A stretch of DNA of 64,000 bases, from NCBI RefSeq assembly GCF_023277925.1, contig NZ_CP063832.1:620001-684000 (forward strand). The letters are read 5' to 3'. Shown here in pieces: positions 16,749 to 28,306 of this stretch (the first letter of the stretch is position 1; the number at the start of each line of letters is the position of its first letter). The notes under the pieces were generated by a model. That model saw only the letters and a program-made list of their open reading frames with translations. It was not told where the DNA came from and made no database searches. The position numbers and the translations under genes are program-made. Origin of the DNA: Pseudomonas entomophila (GTDB lineage: Bacteria > Pseudomonadota > Gammaproteobacteria > Pseudomonadales > Pseudomonadaceae).

Positions 16749-18062
16749 ATGCAAGTTTCTGTTGAAAACACTTCTGCTCTCGAGCGCCGCATGACCATCG
16801 CCGTTCCGGCCGAGCGCGTCGAGAACGAAGTCAACAAGCGTCTGCAGCAGACTGCCAAGCGCGCCAAGGTTGCCGGCTTCCGTCCGGGCAAGGTGCCGAT
16901 GAGCGTGATCCGCCAGCGTTTCGAAGCCGACGCCCGTCAAGAGGCTTTCGGTGACCTGGTCCAGGCTTCCTTCTACGAAGCCATCGTCGAGCAGAAGCTG
17001 AACCCGGCCGGTGCTCCTGCCGTTGAGCCGAAGTCGTTCGAGAAGGGCAAGGACCTGGAGTTCGTCGCCATCTTCGAAGTCTTCCCTGAATTCACCGTTG
17101 CCGGTTTCGAGTCGATCGCCGTCGAGCGCCTGAGCGCCGAAGTGGCTGACGCCGACCTGGACAACATGCTGGAAGTCCTGCGCAAGCAGAACACCCGTTT
17201 CGAGGCCGTCGAGCGCGCCGCGCAGAACGACGACCAGGTCAACATCGACTTCGTTGGCAAGATCGACGGTGAAGCCTTCGCCGGTGGTTCGGCCAAGGGT
17301 ACTCAGCTGGTGCTGGGCTCCGGCCGCATGATCCCAGGCTTTGAAGACGGCCTGGTCGGCGCCAAGGCTGGCGAAGAGCGCGTGGTCAACGTGACCTTCC
17401 CAGAGGACTACCAGAACCTGGACCTGGCTGGCAAAGCCGCTGAGTTCACCATTACTGTGAACAGCGTTTCCGCTCCTGTGCTGCCTGAGCTGAACGAAGC
17501 CTTCTTCGCCCAGTTCGGCATCAAGGAATCTTCGCTGGAAGGTTTCCGCGCCGAAGTTCGCAAGAACATGGAGCGTGAACTGCGCCAGGCCATCAAGGCC
17601 AAGGTCAAGAACCAGGTCATGGACGGTCTGCTGGCTGCCAACCCGATCGAAGTCCCGAAAGCCCTGCTGGAAAACGAAGTCAACCGTCTGCGCGTGCAGG
17701 CTGTTCAGCAGTTCGGTGGCAACATCAAGCCTGAGCAACTGCCGGCCGAACTGTTCGAAGAGCAAGCCAAGCGCCGTGTCGTGCTGGGCCTGATCGTGGC
17801 CGAAGTGGTCAAGCAGTTCGAACTGAAGCCTGATGAAGCCGAAGTTCGCAAGGTGATCGAGGAAATGGCCTCGGCTTATCAAGAGCCTGAGCAGGTCGTT
17901 GCCTGGTACTACAAGAACGACCAGCAACTGAACGAAGTCCGTTCGGTTGTACTGGAAGAACAAGTTGTAGATACTGTGCTGCAGAAAGCGACTGTGACCG
18001 ACAAATCGGTCTCGTACGAAGAAGCTGTCAAGCCAGCACAGGCACCTGCCGCCGCTGAGTGA
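16749..18062 (+). CDS. tig: Trigger factor, ribosome-associated chaperone and prolyl isomerase
   Basis: 437 residues from the ATG at 16749, preceded by GAGG. The N-terminal ribosome-docking signature is [18 protein letters not shown], which contacts ribosomal protein L23. The FKBP-type PPIase domain spans about 150-240 ([40 protein letters not shown]). The rest is the helical chaperone arm domain. It shields nascent chains as they leave the ribosome. It precedes clpP-clpX-lon as in many gammaproteobacteria. A T-poor hairpin at 18086-18113 separates it from clpP. Confidence 0.98.
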   Translation: MQVSVENTSALERRMTIAVPAERVENEVNKRLQQTAKRAKVAGFRPGKVPMSVIRQRFEADARQEAFGDLVQASFYEAIVEQKLNPAGAPAVEPKSFEKGKDLEFVAIFEVFPEFTVAGFESIAVERLSAEVADADLDNMLEVLRKQNTRFEAVERAAQNDDQVNIDFVGKIDGEAFAGGSAKGTQLVLGSGRMIPGFEDGLVGAKAGEERVVNVTFPEDYQNLDLAGKAAEFTITVNSVSAPVLPELNEAFFAQFGIKESSLEGFRAEVRKNMERELRQAIKAKVKNQVMDGLLAANPIEVPKALLENEVNRLRVQAVQQFGGNIKPEQLPAELFEEQAKRRVVLGLIVAEVVKQFELKPDEAEVRKVIEEMASAYQEPEQVVAWYYKNDQQLNEVRSVVLEEQVVDTVLQKATVTDKSVSYEEAVKPAQAPAAAE

Positions 18063-18085
18063 TAAGGCTTCTCTCGTAGGAACCC

Positions 18086-18113
18086 CACAAGCCAGCCTTC
18101 GCGCTGGCTTGTG
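18086..18113 (+). terminator. Hairpin between tig and clpP
   Basis: CACAAGCCAGC pairs with GCTGGCTTGTG around a small loop. There is no long T run, so it may be a weak terminator, an RNA-processing site or a stabilising hairpin. Confidence 0.5.
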
Positions 18114-18152
18114 CGTATTCAAGCCATGACTATTTGGGAGTGAGTGCAGGAC

Positions 18153-18794
18153 ATGTCCCGCAATTCTTATATTCAGCAGAGCTCTGACATCCAGGCCGCA
18201 GGCGGCCTGGTCCCGATGGTTATCGAGCAGTCCGCCCGTGGCGAACGCGCCTATGACATCTACTCGCGCCTCTTGAAGGAGCGGGTGATCTTCCTGGTTG
18301 GCCCCGTAGAAGACTACATGGCCAACCTGGTGGTGGCGCAACTGCTGTTCCTTGAGGCGGAAAACCCGGACAAGGATATCCATCTGTATATCAACTCGCC
18401 GGGCGGCTCGGTGACTGCCGGCATGTCGATCTACGACACCATGCAGTTCATCAAGCCGGACGTCTCGACCATCTGCATCGGCCAGGCCTGCAGCATGGGC
18501 GCCTTCCTGCTGGCGGCCGGTGCCGCCGGCAAGCGCCACTGCCTGCCCAACTCGCGGGTGATGATTCACCAGCCGCTGGGTGGCTTCCAGGGCCAGGCGA
18601 CCGACATCGAGATCCACGCCCAGGAAATCCTCAACATCAAGGCGCGCTTGAACGAGCTGCTGGCCCACCATACCGGCCAGTCGCTGGAGACCATCAAGCG
18701 CGATACCGAACGTGACAACTTCATGAGCGCTGCGCGCGCGGCCGAGTACGGCCTGATCGACTCGGTCTACGACAAGCGGCAACTGGCATCCTGA
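18153..18794 (+). CDS. clpP: ATP-dependent Clp protease proteolytic subunit
   Basis: 213 residues from the ATG at 18153 (MSRNSYIQQ); an in-frame GTG at 18144 is less likely because it is too close to GGAG. The serine protease triad is visible: Ser114 in [11 protein letters not shown], His139 in MIHQPLGG and Asp188 in [11 protein letters not shown], each offset by three from E. coli ClpP numbering. Fourteen subunits form the chamber that degrades proteins unfolded by ClpX (next gene) or ClpA. The short N-terminal propeptide is expected to be removed. Confidence 0.98.
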   Translation: MSRNSYIQQSSDIQAAGGLVPMVIEQSARGERAYDIYSRLLKERVIFLVGPVEDYMANLVVAQLLFLEAENPDKDIHLYINSPGGSVTAGMSIYDTMQFIKPDVSTICIGQACSMGAFLLAAGAAGKRHCLPNSRVMIHQPLGGFQGQATDIEIHAQEILNIKARLNELLAHHTGQSLETIKRDTERDNFMSAARAAEYGLIDSVYDKRQLAS

Positions 18795-18902
18795 AGCAAT
18801 GCGCCAGAGCGGGCCGGCACGGATTGTGCCCGCCCGCGGACTTGAAAAAGCCAGCGATTGCCTTCATCTTGTGTTTCAAGCCTACCGGATTGGATCGATC
18901 GA

Positions 18903-20186
18903 ATGACTGACACCCGTAATGGCGAGGACAACGGCAAATTGCTCTATTGCTCCTTCTGCGGCAAAAGCCAGCACGAAGTACGCAAGTTGATTGCCGGCCC
19001 CTCGGTATTTATCTGCGACGAGTGCGTCGACCTGTGCAACGACATCATCCGTGAGGAGGTGCAGGAAGCCCAGGCCGAGAGCAATGCGCATAAATTACCC
19101 TCGCCGAAAGAAATCAGCGGCATCCTGGACCAGTACGTCATTGGCCAGGAGCGCGCGAAAAAGGTCCTGGCCGTAGCGGTGTACAACCACTACAAGCGCC
19201 TGAACCAGCGTGACAAGAAGGGCGACGAAGTCGAACTTGGCAAAAGCAACATCCTGCTGATCGGGCCGACCGGCTCGGGCAAGACGTTGCTCGCCGAGAC
19301 GCTCGCGCGCCTGCTGAACGTGCCGTTCACCATTGCCGACGCCACGACACTGACCGAAGCGGGTTATGTGGGCGAGGACGTCGAGAACATCATTCAGAAA
19401 CTGCTGCAAAAGTGCGACTACGACGTGGAAAAGGCCCAGATGGGCATCGTCTACATCGATGAGATCGACAAGATCTCGCGCAAGTCGGACAACCCGTCCA
19501 TCACCCGTGACGTCTCGGGCGAGGGCGTGCAGCAGGCACTGCTGAAGCTGATCGAAGGCACCGTCGCTTCCGTACCACCACAAGGTGGCCGCAAGCACCC
19601 GCAACAGGAATTCCTGCAGGTCGATACCCGCAACATCCTGTTCATTTGCGGTGGCGCCTTCTCTGGCCTGGAGAAAGTCATCCAGAACCGTTCCACCAAA
19701 GGTGGCATCGGTTTCAGTGCTGAAGTGCGTAGCAAGGAAGAAGGCAAGAAGGTTGGCGAGTCGCTGCGTGAAGTCGAGCCGGACGATCTGGTCAAGTTCG
19801 GCCTGATCCCCGAGTTCGTCGGTCGCCTGCCTGTACTGGCCACGCTGGACGAGCTGGATGAGGCTGCACTGATGCAGATCCTCACCGAGCCGAAGAACGC
19901 GCTGACCAAGCAGTATGCCAAGCTGTTCGAGATGGAAAGCGTCGACCTCGAGTTCCGCAGCGATGCGCTCAAGGCCGTGGCACGCAAGGCTCTGGAGCGC
20001 AAGACCGGCGCCCGTGGCCTGCGTTCCATCCTCGAAGGCGTGCTGCTCGACACCATGTACGAAATTCCTTCGCAGAAGGAAGTCAGCAAGGTGGTGATCG
20101 ACGAAAGCGTCATCGAAGGGACCTCGCAGCCGCTGCTGATCTACGAGAACAGCGAGCCGCAGGCCAAGGCCGCCCCCGACGCCTGA
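18903..20186 (+). CDS. clpX: ATP-dependent Clp protease ATP-binding subunit ClpX
   Basis: 427 residues from the ATG at 18903. The N-terminal zinc-binding domain has Cys16, Cys19, Cys38 and Cys41 ([15 protein letters not shown]). The AAA+ module has Walker A GPTGSGKT at 121-128, Walker [10 protein letters not shown], and the pore and sensor motifs. It unfolds tagged substrates and feeds them to ClpP, encoded 108 bases upstream. A strong terminator follows at 20211-20236. Confidence 0.98.
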   Translation: MTDTRNGEDNGKLLYCSFCGKSQHEVRKLIAGPSVFICDECVDLCNDIIREEVQEAQAESNAHKLPSPKEISGILDQYVIGQERAKKVLAVAVYNHYKRLNQRDKKGDEVELGKSNILLIGPTGSGKTLLAETLARLLNVPFTIADATTLTEAGYVGEDVENIIQKLLQKCDYDVEKAQMGIVYIDEIDKISRKSDNPSITRDVSGEGVQQALLKLIEGTVASVPPQGGRKHPQQEFLQVDTRNILFICGGAFSGLEKVIQNRSTKGGIGFSAEVRSKEEGKKVGESLREVEPDDLVKFGLIPEFVGRLPVLATLDELDEAALMQILTEPKNALTKQYAKLFEMESVDLEFRSDALKAVARKALERKTGARGLRSILEGVLLDTMYEIPSQKEVSKVVIDESVIEGTSQPLLIYENSEPQAKAAPDA

Positions 20187-20210
20187 TCGGGCAGGGGTGC
20201 AGCAACCAGC

Positions 20211-20236
20211 AAAGGGGCCTTCGGGCCCCTTTCTGC
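20211..20236 (+). terminator. Rho-independent terminator of clpX
   Basis: AAAGGGGCC (20211-20219) pairs with GGCCCCTTT (20224-20232). It separates clpPX from lon. Confidence 0.8.
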
Positions 20237-20253
20237 ATTTCATGGACACTGCG

Positions 20254-20282
20254 CTTGTAATTTCCCAAGGCTGCCCCCACAT
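20254..20282 (+). promoter_or_regulatory. Candidate heat-shock (sigma-32) promoter of lon
   Basis: CTTGTAA at 20254-20260 and CCCCACAT at 20275-20282, separated by 14 bases, resemble the RpoH consensus CTTGAA - 13 to 15 - CCCCATNT. It lies about 60 bases before the lon start, after the clpX terminator. Lon is a heat-shock protein in other gammaproteobacteria. Confidence 0.6.
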
Positions 20283-20341
20283 TAGCCCCAAGCACCATTT
20301 CCAAAGGTTTCCGGCCACAAGGCCGCTGTAGAGGCGAAATC

Positions 20342-22738
<2,397 letters not shown>

Positions 22739-22762
22739 TACGTATTTCGCTGGGGGGCTTGG

Positions 22763-22792
22763 TTGACAGTATTTTCGGGGCCTTGCTATAAA
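22763..22792 (+). promoter_or_regulatory. Strong sigma-70 promoter of hupB
   Basis: A perfect TTGACA at 22763-22768 and TATAAA at 22787-22792 with an extended TGC before the -10 and an 18-base spacer. This fits the high expression of HU. Confidence 0.8.
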
Positions 22793-22890
22793 GCGGCACG
22801 CCAGTGTCAACAGGCCACTCAGCGCTCGTTTCATTAGCTTTTCATTACATACTTAGAAACAAACTCAATAGAGAAATAAGGGGACTTAGA

Positions 22891-23163
22891 GTGAACAAGT
22901 CGGAACTGATTGACGCTATCGCCGCATCTGCTGACATCCCGAAAGCTGTAGCCGGCCGTGCGCTGGATGCAGTCATCGAATCCGTCACCGGCGCCCTGAA
23001 GCAAGGTGACGATGTGGTACTGGTTGGCTTCGGTACCTTCTCGGTCAAGGAGCGCGCCGAGCGTACCGGCCGCAACCCGCAAACCGGCAAGGCGATCAAG
23101 ATTGCTGCCGCCAAGGTTCCAGGCTTCAAGGCTGGCAAGGGTCTGAAAGACGCTGTCAACTAA
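22891..23163 (+). CDS. hupB: DNA-binding protein HU-beta
   Basis: 90 residues starting at GTG 22891, which is preceded by AAGGGGA. The N-terminus [20 protein letters not shown] and the arm motif [20 protein letters not shown] with a C-terminal [11 protein letters not shown] are diagnostic of HU. It bends and compacts DNA as a dimer and acts in replication and repair. The order lon-hupB-ppiD is conserved. It ends with its own terminator at 23247-23277. Confidence 0.98.
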   Translation: MNKSELIDAIAASADIPKAVAGRALDAVIESVTGALKQGDDVVLVGFGTFSVKERAERTGRNPQTGKAIKIAAAKVPGFKAGKGLKDAVN

Positions 23164-23246
23164 GTCGTCTTTCAGCCGGCTCGGGCTTCAACGAGCCGAC
23201 CGCGTGACGGCGGGTCGCAAACGTTCCCGCTGGCACGCTCGCTTCG

Positions 23247-23277
23247 AAAAGGCGCATCCACTGGATGCGCCTTTCTT
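23247..23277 (+). terminator. Rho-independent terminator of hupB
   Basis: AAAGGCGCATCCA pairs with TGGATGCGCCTTT (23248-23274), followed by CTTC. Confidence 0.85.
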
Positions 23278-23342
23278 CTATCAGGATTCTACCCACGCTC
23301 CGCGGTTGTCGACGCAGTGGTACAGCCGTTTCTGGGGGACGC

Positions 23343-25202
23343 ATGCTGCAGAATATCAGGGACAATTCACAAGGTTGGATTGCCAAGACCATCATTGGCC
23401 TCATCGTCGTGCTCATGGCGTTGACCGGCTTCGAAGCCATCTTCCAAGCCGCCACCCATAGCCAGGACGCCGCCAAGGTAAACGGCCAGACCATCAGCCA
23501 GAACGAACTGAGCCAGGCCGTCGACATGCAGCGCCGCCAGCTGATGCAACAGCTGGGCAAGGATTTCGACCCTGCGCTGCTGGACGAGAAGATGCTGCGC
23601 GAAGCCGCGCTCAAGGGGCTGATCGATCGCAAGCTGCTGCTGCAGGGGGCCGAAGACGCCAAGTTCGCTTTCTCCGAGGCCGCGCTGGATCAACTGATCC
23701 TGCAGACGCCTGAATTCCAGGTCGATGGCAAGTTCAGCGCCGATCGTTTCGATTCGGTCATCCGCCAGATGGGCTACGGGCGCATGCAGTTCCGCGAGAT
23801 GCTGGCCCAGGAAATGCTCATCGGCCAACTGCGCACCGGCCTTGCCGGCAGCAGTTTCGTCACCGACAAGCAGGTCGAGGCCTTCGCTCGCCTGGAGAAG
23901 CAGACCCGTGACTTCGCCGCGCTGACCTTCAAGGCCGACCCGGCCGCAGTCAAGGTGAGCGACGAGGAGGTCAAGGCGCACTATGACCAGCACGCCAAGG
24001 AGTTTATGACCCCCGACCAGGTGGTCATCGACTACATCGAGCTGAAGAAGTCGGCCTTCTTCGCCCAGGTCAAGGTCAGCGACGATGAGCTCAAGGCGCT
24101 GTACGAGAAGGAGATCGCCAACCTTGGCGAGCAGCGCCATGCCGCGCACATCCTGATCGAGGTCAACGACAAGACCACCGATGCCCAGGCCAAGGCCCGC
24201 ATCGAGGAAATCCAGCAACGTCTGGAAAAGGGTGAGGACTTCGCCAAGCTGGCCAAGGAGTTCTCCCAGGACCCAGGTTCCGCCAATGCAGGCGGCGACC
24301 TCGGCTTTGCTGGCCCAGGTGTGTACGACCCGACCTTCGAGGACGCGCTGTACAAGCTGAACAAGGATCAGGTGTCCGCCCCGGTGCGCACCCAGTTCGG
24401 CTACCACCTGGTCAAGCTGCTGGGCGTCCAGGCACCTGACGTGCCGAGCTTCGCCAGCCTGAAGGATAAGCTGACCCACGAGCTGAAGACCCAGCAAGTG
24501 GAGCAGCGCTTCGTCGAGGCGACCAAGCAACTCGAGGATGCTGCGTTCGAGGCATCCGACCTGGTTCAGCCTGCGCAGGACCTGGGCCTGAAAGTGCAGA
24601 CCTCCGCGGCGTTCGGCCGTGAAGGTGGCGAAGGTATCACGGCCAACCGTGCGGTGATCCAGGCTGCCTTCAGCGAGCAGGTGCTGGAGGATAGCGCCAA
24701 CAGCAACGGCATCGAGCTGGACCCGGAGACCGTGGTGGTATTGCGGGTCAAGGAGCACCGCAAGCCTGAACAGTTGCCCCTGGAGGCCGTGGCCAAGAAC
24801 ATCAGCCAGCACTTGGCCAAGGAGAAGGCGACCGCCGAACTCAAGGCCAAGGCCGACAAGCTGATCGCCGGCCTGCGTGATGGCTCGGTCAAGGCCGCGA
24901 GCCAGAGCTGGAAGGTCCAGGAAGCGGTGACCCGCGGTCAGGACGGTATCGATCCGGCCGAGCTGCAGGCGGTGTTCCGCATGGCCAAGCCCGAGTCCAA
25001 GGACAAGCCCGTGTATGGCAGTGTAGTGCTGGGCGATGGCAGCCTGGTGGTCCTGCAGCTCAAGGGTGTCAACGAAGGCGCTGCCGCCACCGACGAGGAG
25101 AAGGGGCAGATTCGCCGCTACCTCGCTTCGCGTGCCGGTTCGCAGGACTTCGCGGCCTACCGCAAGTTGCTGGAAGGCAGTGCCGATATCACGCGCTACT
25201 GA
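23343..25202 (+). CDS. ppiD: Periplasmic folding chaperone / peptidyl-prolyl isomerase PpiD
   Basis: 619 residues from the ATG at 23343, with GGGGGA as ribosome site. A single N-terminal membrane anchor (about 13-34, IAKTIIGLIVVLMALTGFEA) places the rest in the periplasm. SurA-like N-terminal helices follow. A parvulin domain spans about 263-360 (HAAHILIEVND; GGDLGFAGPGVYDP; VRTQFGYHLVKLL). PpiD sits at the Sec translocon and helps exported proteins fold. It ends just before a perfect terminator, after which an insertion sequence begins. Confidence 0.96.
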   Translation: MLQNIRDNSQGWIAKTIIGLIVVLMALTGFEAIFQAATHSQDAAKVNGQTISQNELSQAVDMQRRQLMQQLGKDFDPALLDEKMLREAALKGLIDRKLLLQGAEDAKFAFSEAALDQLILQTPEFQVDGKFSADRFDSVIRQMGYGRMQFREMLAQEMLIGQLRTGLAGSSFVTDKQVEAFARLEKQTRDFAALTFKADPAAVKVSDEEVKAHYDQHAKEFMTPDQVVIDYIELKKSAFFAQVKVSDDELKALYEKEIANLGEQRHAAHILIEVNDKTTDAQAKARIEEIQQRLEKGEDFAKLAKEFSQDPGSANAGGDLGFAGPGVYDPTFEDALYKLNKDQVSAPVRTQFGYHLVKLLGVQAPDVPSFASLKDKLTHELKTQQVEQRFVEATKQLEDAAFEASDLVQPAQDLGLKVQTSAAFGREGGEGITANRAVIQAAFSEQVLEDSANSNGIELDPETVVVLRVKEHRKPEQLPLEAVAKNISQHLAKEKATAELKAKADKLIAGLRDGSVKAASQSWKVQEAVTRGQDGIDPAELQAVFRMAKPESKDKPVYGSVVLGDGSLVVLQLKGVNEGAAATDEEKGQIRRYLASRAGSQDFAAYRKLLEGSADITRY

Positions 25203-25216
25203 GTGGTGCACCGATC

Positions 25217-25253
25217 ACGAAACAGGCCGCTTATGCGGCCTGTTTCGTTTCCG
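25217..25253 (+). terminator. Rho-independent terminator of ppiD
   Basis: ACGAAACAGGCCGC pairs perfectly with GCGGCCTGTTTCGT across a TTAT loop. It lies 15 bases after the ppiD stop. Confidence 0.9.
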
Positions 25254-25348
25254 GGGGTTCTGCCTGTAATCGGATGGACTCGCCCCCGCCGAGGCATCAC
25301 AGTGCCACGGTGGCGTTCTAAAAAGCCAACGGCAGCGAGGGCGAGACC

Positions 25349-26452
25349 ATGAGCAAGCATAGGACGAAGCGCAATTCCCTGTCTTCCAACGATGTAACGC
25401 TTTGCCAACATCTGTCAGTCGACCTGGCCAAGCAAGTCTTTCAGGTGGCCGGAGATGACGGTTCCGGGCGCGTCATCTACGAAGATCGAATCAAATCCCG
25501 TGAAGCCTTTCATGCGTTCCTGACCAGGCTGCCACCCACTGTGACGGTCCTGATGGAAAGTGGCCCCGGCGCTCAAGCATGGGGGCGTTTGCTACAGGCG
25601 CAGGGAACGCCAGTCCGCATCCTGCCCGCGCAGCGAGTGGCGGAGCACCGCAGTGGTGCCAAGAACGATCGTAACGACGCCCATGCCATCTTGCGCGCAG
25701 GCCGGGATACCAGCATTGCTGCGGTGCCGATCAAGAGCACTGCCGCTTTGGCGATTCAAGCCTTACACCGCGCCCGCAGAGGCTATGTCAGGCGCCACAC
25801 CGCGCTAGGCAACCAGATCCGCGGCCTGTTACTGGAACAGGGCGTCGCCCTGGCGCAAGGCGATTTAGCCGTCAGCCACGGTGTACCGCGCATTCTTGAA
25901 GATACGACTCAACCATTGCCAGATCTGCTGCGTGAATTGCTCGATGAACTGCTCGCCGAATGGCGCTATCTGAGTGAGCGTATCGCCATCCTGACAGGAC
26001 GGCTCGAAACAGCGGCGCAGGCCGACAAGGTCGCATGCCGCCTGATGACGATACGCGGTGTCGGCCCGATCATCGCCACAGCGATGCTGGCCAAGCAGCC
26101 TGAACCTTCGCGTTTCCCCAATGCTCGACAGTTTGCCGCTTACTTTGGCCTGGTGCCCGACCAGCACAGCAGTGGAAAGAAGGTCAGGCTAGGCAAGATG
26201 AGCAAGCGAGGTGACGGCTACCTGCGCAGCATGATGATCCAGGGTGCGCACGCGGTTCTTAGCCATTTGAAGCCTGATTCCGATCAGCCAGACGATCGCC
26301 GCCTCTTGCGATGGTTAACTCGACTTGGTCGCAAGGAGGCGGCGATCAGACTGGCTAATCGAAATCTGCGCATCATCTGGGTGCTGCTACAAGGTGAGCA
26401 GGTCTACCAACGCCAACCGAACGATCGTCAGGAGCCCGCCATGAGCCACTGA
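25349..26452 (+). CDS. IS110-family (IS1111-group) transposase
   Basis: 367 residues. The N-terminal RuvC-like DEDD domain shows Asp25 (SVDLAK), Glu70 (VLMESGPG), and Asp107 and Asp110 (KNDRNDAHAI). The C-terminal transposase_20 domain has TIRGVGPIIATAML and a conserved serine in HSSGKKVRLGKMSKRGD (Ser274 or Ser275) that is the likely nucleophile. Such enzymes act with a short element-encoded RNA that pairs with donor and target DNA. The gene is intact, so the copy may be active. GCGAGGGCGAG precedes the ATG. Confidence 0.95.
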   Translation: MSKHRTKRNSLSSNDVTLCQHLSVDLAKQVFQVAGDDGSGRVIYEDRIKSREAFHAFLTRLPPTVTVLMESGPGAQAWGRLLQAQGTPVRILPAQRVAEHRSGAKNDRNDAHAILRAGRDTSIAAVPIKSTAALAIQALHRARRGYVRRHTALGNQIRGLLLEQGVALAQGDLAVSHGVPRILEDTTQPLPDLLRELLDELLAEWRYLSERIAILTGRLETAAQADKVACRLMTIRGVGPIIATAMLAKQPEPSRFPNARQFAAYFGLVPDQHSSGKKVRLGKMSKRGDGYLRSMMIQGAHAVLSHLKPDSDQPDDRRLLRWLTRLGRKEAAIRLANRNLRIIWVLLQGEQVYQRQPNDRQEPAMSH

Positions 26453-26688
26453 CTTACAGTGTTACGCCACCGGGGTGCCGAGCGCCCCAGCCCCTGCTAG
26501 TGAACATCGACCCTAGGTAAGACCGTCGCGGATTAATGCCTACGCTCCTACCGGCCCAAGAGGCCTAAATGTAATGGGCATGCTGCGAGCTCACCCCGAT
26601 GTTGGCCAGAAGCACCAAGCTTCCTCGAATAGGCCTGATACATAGATGCAACCGGGTAACCTTGTTCGAAAAGCAGGTAGACAATGTA
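26453..26688 (+). ncRNA. Candidate seekRNA/bridge-RNA region of the IS1111-group element
   Basis: A 236-base non-coding segment between the transposase stop and the right inverted repeat. In the IS1111 group the targeting RNA is encoded here, whereas IS110-group elements carry it upstream. GTTACGCCACCGGGGTGCC at about 26460-26478 is partly complementary to GGTGGCGT near 25309-25316. No exact RNA boundaries can be given from sequence alone. Confidence 0.45.
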
Positions 26689-26702
26689 GGCGAGTCCATA
26701 CA

Positions 26703-26791
26703 TAGGAGCGGCTTTAGCCGCGATGCGGTTGACGCGGTACCTGGCATCGGCTGCGCCGGTGTTCGCGGCTGAAGCCGCTCCTACAGGTATC
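26703..26791. repeat. Inverted pair of REP sequences, left one split by the IS
   Basis: TAGGAGCGGCTTTAGCCGCG at 26703-26722 and the opposite-facing CGCGGCTGAAGCCGCTCC at about 26764-26781 form a BIME-like pair. The first bases of the left REP (CCTG) lie on the other side of the insertion sequence at 25263-25266. Confidence 0.85.
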
Positions 26792-26814
26792 TGAGCATCG
26801 GGCAGGGCCCCGGG

Positions 26815-27855
26815 CTAGCGGCGCTGCCCTTCATGGGCGTCCAGCGTGTCCCGCGCAATTTCCCGTCCCAGGGCAATCAACTCCGGCGCCTTGTAGAACT
26901 CGAAGAACCGGCAGACCCGCTTGGGCACATTGATCAGCACATCGGGTGGATAGCCCGCGATCTTGTACTGCGCCAACGACGTCTGCATCACCTCGAAACT
27001 CTGGTTGATCAGGTCGAGCAGGGAGGCCGGGCCGACGTTGTCGATGATGAAAGAACCCGTGGCCGATTTCGGGGCGCCTTCGCTTTCCGGCGCCGCTGCT
27101 GGTTGCTGGCCTTCGGGTTCGGCACTCTCACCCAGCCAAGGATTGGGGGGGGCCAGGCTCTCCACGGTGATCTCCTGCTCGATGCGTATCAATTGCTCGG
27201 CCGGCTTGCGGCGAAAAGGCAGGCGTGAGCCGAGCGAACTGATCAGTGAGTCAAAACGCATCTTGAACGCCGCCGGGCGCTCGATCACAGGTAGCTGGTA
27301 TTGTTTCTGGTTGGTGGCGTTGAGGTTGACCGCGATGATCAGGTCACAGTGGCTGGACACCACCGGCACGATCGGCAGCGGGTTGAGAATGCCGCCGTCG
27401 ACCAGCATCCGATTGCCCTGCACCACAGGGGTGAACAGGCTGGGGATCGCCGCCGAGGCGCGCATGGCCTGATGCAGGCAACCTTCCTGGAACCAGATTT
27501 CCTGTTGATTGGTCAGGTCAGTGGCCACCGCAGTGTAGGGAATGCGCAATTGTTCGATGTTGATCTCACCGACGATCTTGCGAATCTGCCCGAACACCTT
27601 GTCGCCCCTTATGGCTCCCAGGCGAAAGCTCACATCGACCAGGCGCAGCACGTCGAGGTAGTCCAGGCTTTCGATCCAGTTACGGTACTCGTCCAGCTTC
27701 CCGGCGGCATAGATGCCGCCGATCACGGCGCCCATCGAGCAGCCGGCGATACAGCCGATCTCGTAACCACGTCGCTCGATTTCCTCGATCACGCCGATGT
27801 GCGCGTACCCCCGGGCGCCGCCCGAACCGAGTACCAGTGCCACGCGTTTGCTCAT
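26815..27855 (-). CDS. Patatin-like phospholipase, RssA type
   Basis: 346 residues. It has the patatin oxyanion motif GSGGARG (10-16), nucleophile elbow GCSMG with Ser40, and the catalytic Asp in VDGGILNP. The N-terminal 230 residues match bacterial RssA-like serine hydrolases. The C-terminal third contains a proline- and glutamate-rich linker (about 220-265) before the tail ending in DAHEGQRR. No signal peptide is seen, so it is probably cytoplasmic or peripheral to the membrane. The substrate is unknown. It is minus-strand and isolated; the IS and REP pair lie 3' of it. Confidence 0.88.
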   Translation of the reverse strand: MSKRVALVLGSGGARGYAHIGVIEEIERRGYEIGCIAGCSMGAVIGGIYAAGKLDEYRNWIESLDYLDVLRLVDVSFRLGAIRGDKVFGQIRKIVGEINIEQLRIPYTAVATDLTNQQEIWFQEGCLHQAMRASAAIPSLFTPVVQGNRMLVDGGILNPLPIVPVVSSHCDLIIAVNLNATNQKQYQLPVIERPAAFKMRFDSLISSLGSRLPFRRKPAEQLIRIEQEITVESLAPPNPWLGESAEPEGQQPAAAPESEGAPKSATGSFIIDNVGPASLLDLINQSFEVMQTSLAQYKIAGYPPDVLINVPKRVCRFFEFYKAPELIALGREIARDTLDAHEGQRR

Positions 27856-28012
27856 GATTTTCCCCCCAGGCTTGTGCCACCATGGTCCAACAATGCACCC
27901 ATTGCCGCCTGTGCTTCAATGTAGCCCGCGCTGGACTACGCTGAGCAGGGCACTTTTCGTTTGCTTTGCCGTCGAACGGCCAGTTATGTCATACAGCCTT
28001 GAGGTATCACCG

Positions 28013-28291
28013 ATGAAAGCTTGGATCACCCTTCCTCTGATTGCCCTGGCCCTGGCGGGTTGCGCGGGCAAGACGGCCTACCGCGACAGCTGCGCGACAC
28101 AGCTCGATGCCGCCTGGAAGGAGTTGGACCTGGCCAAGGCCGAAGGCTTCGCGGGCACCGTCAGTTACTCCAAGGCACTGTCGTTGCTGACCGGGGCCAA
28201 GACCCAGCAACAGTTCGAAGGCTTCGAGGGCTGCACCCGCAAGGCTGAGAAGGCGCGGTTCTATATTCGTGAGTCTCGCGCCGGACGTTGA
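28013..28291 (+). CDS. Small predicted lipoprotein
   Basis: 92 residues from the ATG at 28013, preceded by GAGG. The N-terminus MKAWITLPLIALALAGCAGK has a lipobox LAGC with the lipidated Cys at residue 17. The mature part is helical and charged (AAWKELDLAKAEGFAGTVSY; EGCTRKAEKARFYIRESRAG). Function unknown. It is only 15 bases upstream of a CHAD-domain gene and is probably co-transcribed. Confidence 0.85.
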   Translation: MKAWITLPLIALALAGCAGKTAYRDSCATQLDAAWKELDLAKAEGFAGTVSYSKALSLLTGAKTQQQFEGFEGCTRKAEKARFYIRESRAGR

Positions 28292-28306
28292 CCCGAGGAG
28301 GGCGCC

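Larger units (their letters stand above)
25267..26702 (+). mobile_element. IS110-family, IS1111-group insertion sequence inserted in a REP element
   Basis: Subterminal inverted repeats ATGGACTCGCC at 25274-25284 and GGCGAGTCCAT at 26689-26699 flank one transposase gene. In IS1111-group elements the repeats lie 7 and 3 bases inside the left and right ends; applying this gives the stated borders (1436 bases). Removing the element joins CTGCCTG to TAGGAGCGGCTTTAGCCGCG and restores a perfect REP sequence, which independently supports the borders. No target duplication is seen, as expected for this group. A non-coding 3' part (26453-26688) is long enough to hold the guide RNA known in this group. 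Confidence 0.88.

Noticed and set aside
16722..18782. 686-residue minus-strand open frame opposite tig and clpP
   Set aside because: It is the antisense shadow of two well-identified genes, with low-complexity His/Leu/Val-rich translation and no family motif.
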